Assembly (NCBI GenBank): GCA_024711295.1
Contig: JANJTB010000028.1
Span: forward strand, 62,001 to 126,000
Source: a bacterium
GTDB taxonomy: Bacteria > Bacteroidota > Ignavibacteria > Kapaibacteriales > UBA2268
Direction: 5' to 3'
Length of the DNA: 64,000 nucleotides
The first letter of the stretch is position 1; the number at the start of each line of letters is the position of its first letter. The notes beneath the pieces are model-generated. The model was given only the letters and a program-made list of their open reading frames with translations. It did no database searches and was not told the DNA's origin. A program made the translations under genes and the position numbers. Of this stretch, positions 1 to 8,761 are shown one piece after another.

Positions 1-35
1 GATTTAATAATTTAATATGCTTTTCAATATTTTGT

Positions 36-1001
36 TCAAATACCATAATAACTCATTAGTTTTTTTTCTGTAATACTAATACCTCCTTTATCTAGAGCTT
101 CTTTTCTATTATTGAATAATTTACTTAATATCTCCTTTTTTTCTTTAATGATAGAATGATGGAGCAATCTATGGCAATTTGGACATACGCTAATAATATT
201 ACTTTTATGATCAAGACTATTTTGAAATTCATTTTGAAATTTCATTGGTATTAAATGATGAGCTTCAACATATTTGTTATTTGTTACTCTCGATGTAAAT
301 GTATTATGAGAACTATCTACTTCACAAATAAATTCTGCAGAGATTAGAGCACTTTTAGATATCCCAGGCTTTGTTTCCCAATAGCTTCGGTTCCCCATTA
401 CTCTTTGATTTGTTCGGGGTAAAGGATTATCATTTGTTTCAATTGGTTCTGATTCAAATATCTTAATTATTTCTGAATCTTCGATATCATCTATTGATTC
501 GTGTAAATCAACTTGCAAATATCTATCAAATGGTCCATTTTTTTGAATAAAATCATATTCTTTAGTTCTATCAATTCGTATTTGACCAGGAACATTAAAA
601 TTAATATTGTATCCTAATTTTAAAATAAAATCTGACTTTGATATATCAATTTTTTGAATTTTCTTTAAAAAATATATATTCTCCCAAGGTTTACTCCCCG
701 AAACGGGCCATAAAGCTTTTCCTAAATTGATATTACAGAGCTTATAAGATACAATTCCAAAGTCAGTAAATTTCCCAGTTTTACTCTCTGAGAATATAAC
801 CCAATCACCGATTTCCATGGAATTATATGCACTTTGGAGTCCTTTGGTCATTGCCCAACAATGTATTTTATCATCTGATGATTCCAATATAGATTGTAAT
901 TCATCAAATGATAGGTACTTTTTTAACAATTTAATAGGTACACTTTTTCGAATGCTAGTATTTAGATTTTTTTTGCTAGCTGGTGATAAATAAATACTCA
1001 T
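36..1001 (-). CDS. HNH endonuclease with N-terminal PUA/EVE-like domain (candidate modification-dependent nuclease)
   Basis: 321 residues. The C-terminal third is an HNH nuclease: AHHLIPM supplies the catalytic His pair, and a zinc-binding CPNC plus downstream HRLLHH complete the ββα-metal fold, as in McrA-like enzymes. Residues about 45-150 (CWAMTKGLQSAY, GDWVIFSE, then a WENIYFLKKI segment) look like the PUA/EVE-like readers found fused to HNH or McrB-type proteins, which bind modified bases. From this I infer a type IV-like, modification-dependent restriction enzyme. An ordinary homing-type HNH protein is the main alternative. The start ATG at 1001 has GGAG seven bases upstream. No methyltransferase or other defence gene is seen next to it, but it lies at the window edge, so partners could be outside. 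The nuclease fold is secure; the reader assignment is less so. Confidence 0.75.
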   Translation of the reverse strand: MSIYLSPASKKNLNTSIRKSVPIKLLKKYLSFDELQSILESSDDKIHCWAMTKGLQSAYNSMEIGDWVIFSESKTGKFTDFGIVSYKLCNINLGKALWPVSGSKPWENIYFLKKIQKIDISKSDFILKLGYNINFNVPGQIRIDRTKEYDFIQKNGPFDRYLQVDLHESIDDIEDSEIIKIFESEPIETNDNPLPRTNQRVMGNRSYWETKPGISKSALISAEFICEVDSSHNTFTSRVTNNKYVEAHHLIPMKFQNEFQNSLDHKSNIISVCPNCHRLLHHSIIKEKKEILSKLFNNRKEALDKGGISITEKKLMSYYGI

Positions 1002-1090
1002 TTAATTCTCCGATTAAGTTTATTTAAAACAAGAATCGATATTTATATTTGATTGCATATTGATACAAATTCTATACTTCGTAATAGTCT

Positions 1091-1120
1091 TCATCTATAT
1101 TGGTCTATATTCGTCTATAT
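1091..1120. repeat. Three 10-bp tandem units
   Basis: Three consecutive 10-mers each end in CTATAT (tcatctatat, tggtctatat, tcgtctatat). They lie in the short space between the HNH gene's upstream region and the guaA stop codon. No function is apparent; they could be slipped-strand repeats. Confidence 0.6.
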
Positions 1121-1126
1121 CAAAAA

Positions 1127-2668
1127 TTACTCCCACTCAATAGTTCCCGGTGGTTTGCTTGTGATGTCATAGACTACGCGATTGATACCACGCACTTCAT
1201 TTATAATTCGGTTGCTCATTCTGGCGAGGACATCGTATGGCATAGGGAACCAATCGGCAGTCATACCATCTACACTAGTTACGGCACGAAGGACGCAGGT
1301 ATTCTCGTAAGTACGCTCGTCCCCCATAACCCCGACTGATTTCACAGGTAGAAGAACTGCAAATGCCTGCCAGATTTGGTCGTAAAGTCCGGCATTGCGA
1401 ATTTCTTCGATATAGATTGCGTCAGCTTTTTGGAGAGTAGCAATTTTCTCACGAGTTATTTCTCCAAGGATACGAATACCTAAACCTGGACCCGGAAATG
1501 GATGACGATTTACAAACCAGTCAGGTACACCAAGCTCACGACCAACAGCACGAACCTCATCTTTGAATAGCTCGCGGAATGGCTCAAGGAGTTTCAGACC
1601 CATTTTCTCGGGCAGACCACCAACATTGTGATGCGATTTGATGACAACCGATGGACCTTTGACTGATACAGATTCGATTACATCAGGATAGAGTGTTCCC
1701 TGTGCAAGCCATTTTGCGTTATTGAATTTCTTTGCAGCTACATCAAACAAGTCTATGAAAGATTTTCCGATAATTTTCCGTTTCTGCTCTGGGTCACTCA
1801 CTCCTTCAAGCCCGTTTAAGAAATGTTCGGAGCCATCTATAAGTTCAATAGACATATTGAAGTTTTCATCAAAAAGTTTCATCAGTTTTGTACTTTCATT
1901 CTGTCGCATTAAGCCTGTATCAATATGAATACAATGCAGTTTGTCGCCAATAGCTCTGTGCAAAAGCACAGCAAGAACAGTAGAATCTACCCCACCGGAT
2001 AAAGCGCAAATAACTTCACTTGTACCGACCTGCTCACGAATGTTTTCGATTGCTCGTTCGACAAATGAATGTGCATCCCAACTATCTTTGAGACCACAAA
2101 TATTTCTCAAAAAATTATCTAAAATCTTCTTCCCCTCAGTTGAGTGATGCACTTCAGGATGGAACTGTACACCCCAGATATTTCTTTCCGGAGAATGTAT
2201 TGCACAAATCGGAGCATTAAGTGTATGAGCAATAATCTCAAAATTATCAGGTAATTTTGTCAAAGCATCTCCATGGCTCATCCAAACTGTTGAATTTGCA
2301 GAAATCCCTTCGAATAGTGGGTTTTGACTATTAGTAATCAGCTCAGCCCTGCCATATTCCCTGTGTGCAGCCTTGTCAACCGAGCCACCAAGTTTGAATG
2401 CAATCAACTGCAACCCATAGCAAATTCCGAGTATTGGCACACCATAGCTAAAGATATCAAAAACAGGATGCGGAGCCTCATCCGCATATACACTCGACGG
2501 ACCTCCGGATAATATTATACCTTTAGGACTGATTTCTCTTAGCTTTTCTTCTGTTATATTGTAAGGATAAATTTCTGCGAATACACCACATTCACGTACT
2601 TTGCGAGCTATCAATTGAGTATATTGAGAGCCGAAGTCCAGAATCACGATTTTTTCTAAGTTTTGCAT
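1127..2668 (-). CDS. guaA: GMP synthase (glutamine-hydrolysing)
   Basis: Converts XMP, ATP and glutamine to GMP in the cytoplasm, the last step of guanine nucleotide synthesis. 513 residues, normal for the family. The N-terminal class I glutamine amidotransferase has its nucleophile at Cys83 (GICYGLQ) and the His170/Glu172 pair in FHPEVHH. The ATP pyrophosphatase P-loop SGGVDST is at 224-230. The C-terminal GMP synthase dimerisation domain ends in the typical KPPGTIEWE. The ATG at 2668 has no recognisable Shine-Dalgarno. A TATATTTG -7 element lies about 70 bases upstream on the same strand. It stands alone, with no guaB beside it. Confidence 0.98.
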   Translation of the reverse strand: MQNLEKIVILDFGSQYTQLIARKVRECGVFAEIYPYNITEEKLREISPKGIILSGGPSSVYADEAPHPVFDIFSYGVPILGICYGLQLIAFKLGGSVDKAAHREYGRAELITNSQNPLFEGISANSTVWMSHGDALTKLPDNFEIIAHTLNAPICAIHSPERNIWGVQFHPEVHHSTEGKKILDNFLRNICGLKDSWDAHSFVERAIENIREQVGTSEVICALSGGVDSTVLAVLLHRAIGDKLHCIHIDTGLMRQNESTKLMKLFDENFNMSIELIDGSEHFLNGLEGVSDPEQKRKIIGKSFIDLFDVAAKKFNNAKWLAQGTLYPDVIESVSVKGPSVVIKSHHNVGGLPEKMGLKLLEPFRELFKDEVRAVGRELGVPDWFVNRHPFPGPGLGIRILGEITREKIATLQKADAIYIEEIRNAGLYDQIWQAFAVLLPVKSVGVMGDERTYENTCVLRAVTSVDGMTADWFPMPYDVLARMSNRIINEVRGINRVVYDITSKPPGTIEWE

Positions 2669-2737
2669 ATTTATTTTAATTTGAATGATTTGAATTCTAT
2701 TTTTTTCGATTTTCTAATATTACAGTTTTTATGATTA

Positions 2738-2745
2738 CAAATATA
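2738..2745 (-). promoter_or_regulatory. Probable -7 promoter element for guaA
   Basis: Reads TATATTTG on the minus strand, matching the Bacteroidota consensus TAnnTTTG, 70 bases before the guaA start. No good -33 TTG is seen at the usual distance. Confidence 0.4.
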
Positions 2746-2790
2746 CCTATTAAGATTTATAGCATAAAAGAAATAATTATAAAAATAAAT

Positions 2791-2823
2791 TTGCAACCAA
2801 TTTGAATGTAAAGTGTATTTTTG
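2791..2823 (+). promoter_or_regulatory. Probable Bacteroidota-type promoter (TTG-N22-TATTTTTG)
   Basis: TTG at 2791-2793 and TATTTTTG at 2816-2823 match the -33 TTG / -7 TAnnTTTG pattern, about 40 bases ahead of the T9SS protein that starts at 2865. Confidence 0.55.
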
Positions 2824-2864
2824 TTTAAATGCATACATGTTTAAATTAATTCGTGAGGTTTATG

Positions 2865-5147
2865 ATGAAATTTACTAATCTTTATATGAAGAAGATGTTA
2901 ATAATTCTCTTCTTGTCAATAATTTGGGGGAGCAATCTTTATGCTCAGATACCACCGGTCAAGGAAGTAAAGGTTGACTTACAAGGCAAGCTTGTTGAGG
3001 GCATATATCAGGCAAGTGGTGTCATCACCTGGTGGTATCCCCAGAAAGACTACAATGTAGATTCATACAATATATATTACATAGACGGAAAAATAAGCGA
3101 CAACTCGGAGTTTATACTTTTAAACAATGTTGAAGCTGAACAAAACGACAAGAATGTTTATAGCTCACGCATCGAAAATCTAAAAGGCAATACAGGCGGT
3201 TGGACATTTGTAATTACTGCAATTGTAGGTGACCAGGAGTCAGAAAAGTCAAATCCTGTGTATTATCAGCTTAAGAATGATAAACCTACTGACAAGGTTG
3301 TGATAATTTCTAAACCAATGACAAAAGCTGCTTTGGGTGTTGAATACAATTACCTGCCGGAATTTGAGACAAATATTCAAAACCCTACAGCTGTTTACTC
3401 TTTGCTTAAGCATCCTGATGGAGCTGTAATTGATTCCGAAACCGGTGAAATTACATGGACTCCTAAGAGTAAAGGCATTTTTAATTTTTCTCTAAGCCTA
3501 AAAATTTATACTTCAAATAGCGATAAAGCCGCAAGCACTATTCAAAACTGGATGGTAGAAATAAGAGAATGTGACGCACCTGCAAAGATTTCCGGTACGA
3601 TCAAAACCGAAGACGGTGAATCAATTCTAATGGGAGCAATAGAACTTATTTCGGTTAATCCTGATAATGGCGAAATTAAAAAAAGCAGAGATATTACATA
3701 TAAATTCCAAAATGGTGAATATATAATCGAAGGACTCGATAAAGGTGAATATTATTTAGGAGTTCAGGCTTTCAGTAACAAAAGCGACCGCAGATATTAT
3801 ATTACCTGGTACGAGAATGCACTTAAATTATCTGACGCGACTCCGATAGAAGTTGATTGCGGTGATGAATTGGTGATTAATTTTGTTGTAAAAGCTATAC
3901 CAGAGCCTGTACGGTTCACCGTTAGTGGCAGAGTTACAGATGCTGCTACTGAGGAACCTATTGTAAATGCATTCGTTCAATTTATGGGTGTTGAGACTAA
4001 TTCTGATAGAAAAGAAGTATTTTCATCTCCTACAGGTAAAGATGGCAAATACGAAATTAAACTACCTGAAAATTTCTCATTCCTTGCCTTAGCTACAAGC
4101 AAGCAAATTAAAAATTCAAACAACGGGTATTGGGCTTATTTCCCTCAATATTACAAACTCGCCGATAATCCGCAGGATGCAGTTACACTTAAGATTACTG
4201 AAAATCTTAGTGGAATAGACTTCGCATTAAATGCTATTCCCGACTATAATAATAGCATCAGTGGCAAAGTAGTAAATAAAGATAATGAGCCCATCGGGAA
4301 TGTAGAAGTAATTGCTTACCTCGTTGATACAGATATTAAAAACGACAGATACATTTACTTTGGCAAAGGTGGTAAACTTGATGATTTTGGAACATTTACG
4401 ATAAGTAATTTAGTTCCGGGCAAGTATATCCTTTATGCAAAAAATCATGATAAGAATTATGCTCCGGGATTTTATAATGAAGATGGAATTGCAGTGATAA
4501 AATGGGACGATGCAACAAGGGTAGAAGTCGAAGAAACCGGCAACAGCGGGCCTTATACTATTATGCTTGATAATGTAGTCAGAAAGAATGGAAAAGGAAA
4601 GGTAAAAGGAGAAGTCGGTAAAAATAAAGGAGGTATCGTTAGTGGCTCCGAAGTTGATAATGTACTAAACGGAGCAAATGTTTACCTGCTTAATTCTGAT
4701 AACAGAATTATGGACGAGCTCACAACCGACGATCAGGGTAAATATGAATTCTCAAATATTCCTTCAGGAAAATACTCCTTAGTATTCGACAAGATTGGAT
4801 ACTATTCAGTCGAATCAACATTTGAAAATGATGGTGAAAGCATCATTGAAAAGGAAGTTGAAATGTCTGTTAAAACTCCTTCAACAGTAAATGAACTTGT
4901 GGTAGCGGGCTTAGAAGTTTACCCTAACCCAGTGAGTGATTACCTTTGGATAACTATTGAAAATGATGTCAAAATTAATTCCATAAAAATATTTGATGTA
5001 GCAGGTAGCACCGTTACTGAAATTAATAATTACGAAAACTCCTCATCATTTAGAATTGATGTCAGGACATTAAATCAAGGTGCATATTTTGTAAAAATCA
5101 CCTCAAATAATGGATATGCAATTAAGCCATTAATAATTGCTAGATAA
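2865..5147 (+). CDS. T9SS cargo: multi-domain surface protein with Ig-like and carboxypeptidase-regulatory-like domains
   Basis: 760 residues from the ATG at 2865. That start has GAGG six bases upstream; a GTG at 2853 and an ATG at 2862 are in frame but would place or overlap this site badly. A signal peptide ends near NLYAQ. Next comes a fibronectin-like segment, then a putative Ig domain (AVIDSETGEITWTPKSKG, the He_PIG signature). Three or four carboxypeptidase regulatory-like/B-type beta domains follow (for example SGRVTDAATEEPIVNAFV, SGKVVNKDNEPIGNVEVIAY, GKYEFSNIPSGKYSLVF). The end is a type A T9SS sorting domain (LEVYPNPVSDYLWI ... AYFVKI) finishing in LIIAR. Export through the Sec and type IX systems to the cell surface is inferred. 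No enzymatic motif is seen; adhesion or a structural role is possible. Confidence 0.85.
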   Translation: MKFTNLYMKKMLIILFLSIIWGSNLYAQIPPVKEVKVDLQGKLVEGIYQASGVITWWYPQKDYNVDSYNIYYIDGKISDNSEFILLNNVEAEQNDKNVYSSRIENLKGNTGGWTFVITAIVGDQESEKSNPVYYQLKNDKPTDKVVIISKPMTKAALGVEYNYLPEFETNIQNPTAVYSLLKHPDGAVIDSETGEITWTPKSKGIFNFSLSLKIYTSNSDKAASTIQNWMVEIRECDAPAKISGTIKTEDGESILMGAIELISVNPDNGEIKKSRDITYKFQNGEYIIEGLDKGEYYLGVQAFSNKSDRRYYITWYENALKLSDATPIEVDCGDELVINFVVKAIPEPVRFTVSGRVTDAATEEPIVNAFVQFMGVETNSDRKEVFSSPTGKDGKYEIKLPENFSFLALATSKQIKNSNNGYWAYFPQYYKLADNPQDAVTLKITENLSGIDFALNAIPDYNNSISGKVVNKDNEPIGNVEVIAYLVDTDIKNDRYIYFGKGGKLDDFGTFTISNLVPGKYILYAKNHDKNYAPGFYNEDGIAVIKWDDATRVEVEETGNSGPYTIMLDNVVRKNGKGKVKGEVGKNKGGIVSGSEVDNVLNGANVYLLNSDNRIMDELTTDDQGKYEFSNIPSGKYSLVFDKIGYYSVESTFENDGESIIEKEVEMSVKTPSTVNELVVAGLEVYPNPVSDYLWITIENDVKINSIKIFDVAGSTVTEINNYENSSSFRIDVRTLNQGAYFVKITSNNGYAIKPLIIAR

Positions 5148-5177
5148 AAGACTTAAACAATTCATCTGAAAGCACAT

Positions 5178-5211
5178 AACACCCGTAAGCATCAGCAAGC
5201 GGGTGTTTTTT
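5178..5211 (+). terminator. Rho-independent terminator
   Basis: AACACCCG at 5178-5185 pairs with CGGGTGTT at 5200-5207 and is followed by a long T run, 30 bases after the stop at 5147. Confidence 0.85.
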
Positions 5212-5244
5212 TTTCTATTTTCAGATAAATAGGACAAAATACAT

Positions 5245-5252
5245 TACTTTTG
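5245..5252 (+). promoter_or_regulatory. Probable -7 promoter element for the DMT permease
   Basis: TACTTTTG matches TAnnTTTG 34 bases before the start at 5287. The same octamer in nearly the same context (ATTACTTTTGTAGT) precedes rplS at 43833. Confidence 0.5.
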
Positions 5253-5286
5253 TAGTCTTAAAATATTTAATTATCGGAGATATTCG

Positions 5287-6174
5287 TTGAAACAATGGAA
5301 AGCTGAACTTTCCTTATTTGTGGTCACACTTATTTGGGGTGGCACTTTCTTATTTACAAAAATCGGACTTGACGACTGCACTCCATCAAGTTTTCTTATT
5401 ATCAGGTTTATGATTGCTTTAGGGCTGACAGTTGTATTCTATAATAAAAGATTATTAAACATTTCATCTACTACAATGAAGCAAGGCCTAATATTAGGGC
5501 TTCTGTTCGGTGGAGGATTTGTGTTGCAAACGTATGGTTTAAAATTTACTACCGTATCAAAGTCTGCTTTCATTACCGGTATGACAGTGCCAATTACTCC
5601 ATTTGTCTTCAAACTGATTCAAAAATCAAAAATCAACTTTTGGTCAAAAATTGGTGTTGTTGTCGCAACAACAGGATTATACATTTTTACTAATCCTGAT
5701 TTTGATGATATCAATCCCGGCGACTTCATGACACTGTTATCAACTTTTTTCTGGGCTTTTTACATTACTCTGATGGACAAATATACCAAAGGATCAACTG
5801 AATCAAATAAAACCGGAGGACTGGTTGCATATCAGTTTGTGGCAGCACTTATACCTGCAATCCTGACACTGCTAATTTTCGAACTTGATAATTATCGAAT
5901 CAATTTTAGTATGAGTCTTTTGTCGGCTTTAGCTTTCAATGGCATTTTGGCATCGTTTATGGTAACGATAATACACACATCGGTCCAAAGATATACTACG
6001 CCTGTCAAAGCTGCATTGATATTTTCATTAGAACCAATTGTAGCAAGTTTTCTAGCTATGCTAATCATTTCAGAAGTTCTGTCATTTCGAGAATTTTCGG
6101 GAGCATTGCTGCTATTTGGTGGTTTGCTTGTTTCAGAATTAGGGCCAATTTTTCAGAAGAAAATCAAATATTAA
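5287..6174 (+). CDS. EamA/DMT-superfamily permease
   Basis: 295 residues with about ten hydrophobic segments arranged as two EamA repeats. The opening (LFVVTLIWGGTFLFTKIGL) and the closing repeat (LALI-like, LEPIVASFLAMLII) are typical of RhaT/YdcZ-type drug/metabolite transporters of the inner membrane. The substrate cannot be predicted from sequence. The start is TTG at 5287, chosen because GGAG lies seven bases upstream and the protein begins exactly at the family start. It is transcribed alone and converges with the next gene, with three bases between the stop codons. Confidence 0.9.
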   Translation: MKQWKAELSLFVVTLIWGGTFLFTKIGLDDCTPSSFLIIRFMIALGLTVVFYNKRLLNISSTTMKQGLILGLLFGGGFVLQTYGLKFTTVSKSAFITGMTVPITPFVFKLIQKSKINFWSKIGVVVATTGLYIFTNPDFDDINPGDFMTLLSTFFWAFYITLMDKYTKGSTESNKTGGLVAYQFVAALIPAILTLLIFELDNYRINFSMSLLSALAFNGILASFMVTIIHTSVQRYTTPVKAALIFSLEPIVASFLAMLIISEVLSFREFSGALLLFGGLLVSELGPIFQKKIKY

Positions 6175-6177
6175 GAT

Positions 6178-6501
6178 CTACATCATCCCAAATATATTCA
6201 GCATCATAAGTAAAATTGAGAATATGATATTTATTAGTAGCAAAATCCTGATGGATTTGCTTTTAATTTTCATGCTAACAGAGCTTAAAATAATGGATAA
6301 CATCAAACAAACGATACTAAAAAGACTGGTTCTGTTGTAAGCTCTCAGAAATGAAGGCAATCTGGAGTAAAATATTTCAACTCTCTCTGCCTGAATTTCG
6401 CTCATATTTGCAGAATCAATCCAAATAATAAAAATCAGTAAAGCAATGATTGATGGAATGAATGATAGTCCTGCCAAAATATTCAAATTTTTGTTACTCA
6501 T
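6178..6501 (-). CDS. Small membrane protein of unknown function
   Basis: 107 residues with three predicted transmembrane segments: near 10-27, 56-75 and 84-105. A polar stretch (IQAERVEIFYSRLPSFLRAYNR) lies between the first and second. No family is recognised. It stands convergent to the DMT permease. No clear Shine-Dalgarno precedes the ATG. The composition is that of a real membrane protein, but with no homologue recognised the call rests on length, frame and membrane character. Confidence 0.6.
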   Translation of the reverse strand: MSNKNLNILAGLSFIPSIIALLIFIIWIDSANMSEIQAERVEIFYSRLPSFLRAYNRTSLFSIVCLMLSIILSSVSMKIKSKSIRILLLINIIFSILLMMLNIFGMM

Positions 6502-6589
6502 GATATTTAAACGTCAATGGTATATAATAAAATACTTTACAAAAATAGCAAAAACCACTAAATATATTAAAATTGTTTGTATTTATGAA

Positions 6590-6623
6590 AAAAAAGACTC
6601 TGCTCAAATTATCGAACAGAGTC
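6590..6623 (-). terminator. Rho-independent terminator of the lipoprotein operon
   Basis: On the minus strand, GGACTCTG (rc of 6617-6623 plus neighbour) pairs with CAGAGTC (rc of 6596-6602) around a 14-base loop and is followed by a T run. It lies 28 bases past the stop of the gene at 6651. Confidence 0.8.
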
Positions 6624-6650
6624 CTTTTATAAATAATCATCAAAAATGAG

Positions 6651-7202
6651 TTACATGGATTCGATAAGATTCATGATAAATACATTAATACCATCAATTA
6701 CCTTTGCTTTGCCAAGTAAACCAACTTTCTGGTTATTGGCATATCCTGCAAGGCGTTTTCCGGCGAATGTACCATCTTCATTATACACAAAATATACTTG
6801 ATTATCGCTACCCATGAGTACGATTAAATTACCTTTTGCATGCAGTTCCTGAGCTTTAGCTTTATTTACACGTCCATCGCTACCGGTAACCAAAGCATCC
6901 AAACTGGCAATGTATCCCTGAAATGGTTTGCTGAGATAGTCACCACTAACGGGAGCAGCTGTAATTTTTTCCTCAGTCAATTGCTCAACAGGTGCAACAT
7001 TCGTTGCAGCGTCTTTGTTGTCAGTGATTGAAGCACTATCAGGGGCAGCATCAATCTTTTCGGCTTGATTGTCCATGTGTTCGATGAGCTCATCCACTGA
7101 TTCAACTTTTTCTAACTCATTCTTTTTCTCTTCAGTTCCGCATGATAGAATAAACAACAATCCTGCAACGGCAAATAAAGAGATTAACTTATAAAATTTC
7201 AT
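6651..7202 (-). CDS. Lipoprotein with a C-terminal domain shared with the adjacent gene
   Basis: 183 residues. SPII signal with lipobox LFILSC, lipidation expected at Cys21. A Glu/Lys/Ala-rich, probably disordered linker follows (about 22-95). A compact C-terminal domain of about 80 residues contains YFVYNEDGTFAGKRLAGYAN. That domain is clearly homologous to almost the whole mature part of the protein encoded at 7227-7583, so the two are tandem paralogues. It is the last gene of a three-gene operon with 23-24 base gaps. Location is the periplasm or outer membrane. I do not recognise the domain and suggest no function. Confidence 0.8.
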   Translation of the reverse strand: MKFYKLISLFAVAGLLFILSCGTEEKKNELEKVESVDELIEHMDNQAEKIDAAPDSASITDNKDAATNVAPVEQLTEEKITAAPVSGDYLSKPFQGYIASLDALVTGSDGRVNKAKAQELHAKGNLIVLMGSDNQVYFVYNEDGTFAGKRLAGYANNQKVGLLGKAKVIDGINVFIMNLIESM

Positions 7203-7226
7203 AATAAACCTATTTTGATATACAAA

Positions 7227-7583
7227 TTACATAGAATCTATCATGGTAGCTATGATAATTTCGATACCATTGATTTTTTTAGTTTTGCCTACAATACCAA
7301 CGACTTCATTACTGGCATATTTAGCTAATTTCTTTCCGGCAAAAGTACCATCTTCATTATAAACGAAATATATCTTCTTACCTGACTTAAAAACAACAGG
7401 GCTGCCTTTTTCGGCAAGTTCTACAGCTTGCTCTTTGGTAATTTTACCTTTTCCACCCATAACGATGTCGTTTAAGCTAACAACCTGCCCTTTGATTGGT
7501 TTTTGTGCAAATGAATCAGCAACAAATACAGTAGAAAAGGCAACGAACATTACAAGTATCAATACTACAATTTTGTTTAACAT
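7227..7583 (-). CDS. Small secreted protein, paralogue of the neighbouring lipoprotein's C-terminal domain
   Basis: 118 residues. An SPI signal peptide ends in DSFAQ. The mature part (about 90 residues) is a single domain with YFVYNEDGTFAGKKLAKYAS and a closing segment GIEIIIATMIDSM, matching the downstream lipoprotein almost throughout. It has no lipobox Cys, so this copy should be free in the periplasm while its paralogue is membrane-tethered. It is the middle gene of the operon. Function unknown. Confidence 0.8.
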   Translation of the reverse strand: MLNKIVVLILVMFVAFSTVFVADSFAQKPIKGQVVSLNDIVMGGKGKITKEQAVELAEKGSPVVFKSGKKIYFVYNEDGTFAGKKLAKYASNEVVGIVGKTKKINGIEIIIATMIDSM

Positions 7584-7606
7584 TTGAATATTCCTTTTAA
7601 ATTAAA

Positions 7607-8572
7607 TTAGTTAGTAGCATTATTTTTAGGTGTCTTAGCATAAGGTACATCAGCAGTTTTTTGATATGAAATTTCGAATAAAACATATCTGTTAGGTGTT
7701 GACCCTTGTAAGAAAGAACCTCCGCTTGCAGGACGCTTTAACATTACTTTAGCGTAGTTATATCTGGTTTGTCCTGGTTGATATTTACGAACATAGAAAA
7801 TAACACTCTTGTTATCTGTAAAAGTTGATAAATCGAAAGTTAACTCAGAGTAGTTACTGTTTCTGTCGCCATCATTCATAGCGCGGCTGTCGAATATTTC
7901 ATTTAATGAACTTGCAGTAAAATAATCTTTGTAGAAGTAAGTAGGCTCAGGAGTTTGACCTGTAGGGAAATTATAACCAACTTTTGATGCAGAAGCAATA
8001 ATAATTTTATTATCGCGGGTATCAAGTGCAATATCCCAATCCTTACCATTAGCTACGGTACGAACTCTTGGAGCGCCATCAGATTCGTAAAACATTTGTA
8101 ACCCGCTGCCAAAGTTTGAGCTTGTTTCGTAAACTTTGATTTCATCATCATTGTTGTTAAGAGTAAATCTTGAAGCAGGTGACCATTGCACAGTGATAGG
8201 TGTACTGATAGAATCATTAGTATAACGCGCAACTAAAGTAAACAAATAAACTTTTCCTTCAGTTAAACCAGTTACTTCAACAATGTTAGGGTCATTAGCA
8301 AGAACAACTTTTGAGTCACCTACAGTAGGACCACCATCTTCTTTCCATGATAATTGATAATCTTTGAAAAGTAAATTACTTTCTGATGGTGAATCTTCAA
8401 ATTTTACATGAATTGTCGTTGCATTAATCGAAGTAGCTTGTAAATTTGATGCTGGTGATGGCTTAGGTTGTGGATCCGGATCAGGGTCAACTGTGTTGGA
8501 ATCGCAAGAAACCATCATAATCGCTATGACAGCAAAACTTGATAAAAGTAATAAAAACTTGTTCTTTAACAT
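7607..8572 (-). CDS. Fibronectin type III-containing lipoprotein
   Basis: 321 residues. Lipobox MMVSC with lipidation expected at Cys23, then an Asp/Pro linker (DPDPDPQPKPSP) typical of surface-exposed lipoproteins. A fibronectin type III-like domain follows at about 40-130 (ATTIHVKFEDS, YQLSWKEDG, VTGLTEGKVYLFTLVARY). The C-terminal half (about 150-315) includes WDIALDTRDNKIIIASAS and YVLFEISYQK, reminiscent of HmuY-like or other beta-rich lipoprotein domains, but I cannot assign it firmly. It is the first gene of the three-gene operon ending at 6651. Its promoter is not obvious. Confidence 0.8.
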   Translation of the reverse strand: MLKNKFLLLLSSFAVIAIMMVSCDSNTVDPDPDPQPKPSPASNLQATSINATTIHVKFEDSPSESNLLFKDYQLSWKEDGGPTVGDSKVVLANDPNIVEVTGLTEGKVYLFTLVARYTNDSISTPITVQWSPASRFTLNNNDDEIKVYETSSNFGSGLQMFYESDGAPRVRTVANGKDWDIALDTRDNKIIIASASKVGYNFPTGQTPEPTYFYKDYFTASSLNEIFDSRAMNDGDRNSNYSELTFDLSTFTDNKSVIFYVRKYQPGQTRYNYAKVMLKRPASGGSFLQGSTPNRYVLFEISYQKTADVPYAKTPKNNATN

Positions 8573-8701
8573 AAATACTCCATTAAAGTTAAAAATTAAA
8601 AACTTGATAATCTATCCAAAATATAAGATACGTAATCTTTTCAAGTATATTGTAATATTTGACAGTATATATACAAAACGTAATAAGTTGTTAAAGGTAA
8701 C

Positions 8702-8734
8702 AAAAAAGGCTCATATTTATCAAAAATATGAACC
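8702..8734 (-). terminator. Rho-independent terminator of the LRR gene
   Basis: On the minus strand, GGTTCATATTT pairs with AAATATGAGCC (one G-T wobble) around a short loop and is followed by six T. It lies 28 bases past the stop at 8762. Confidence 0.85.
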
Positions 8735-8761
8735 CCATTGTGGAATTATTAATAGAACAAA

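Noticed and set aside
1100-1339. Plus-strand ORFs inside guaA (1100-1339, 1722-1928, 1941-2147, 2324-2512)
   Set aside because: They lie antisense to a conserved gene and show no family features.
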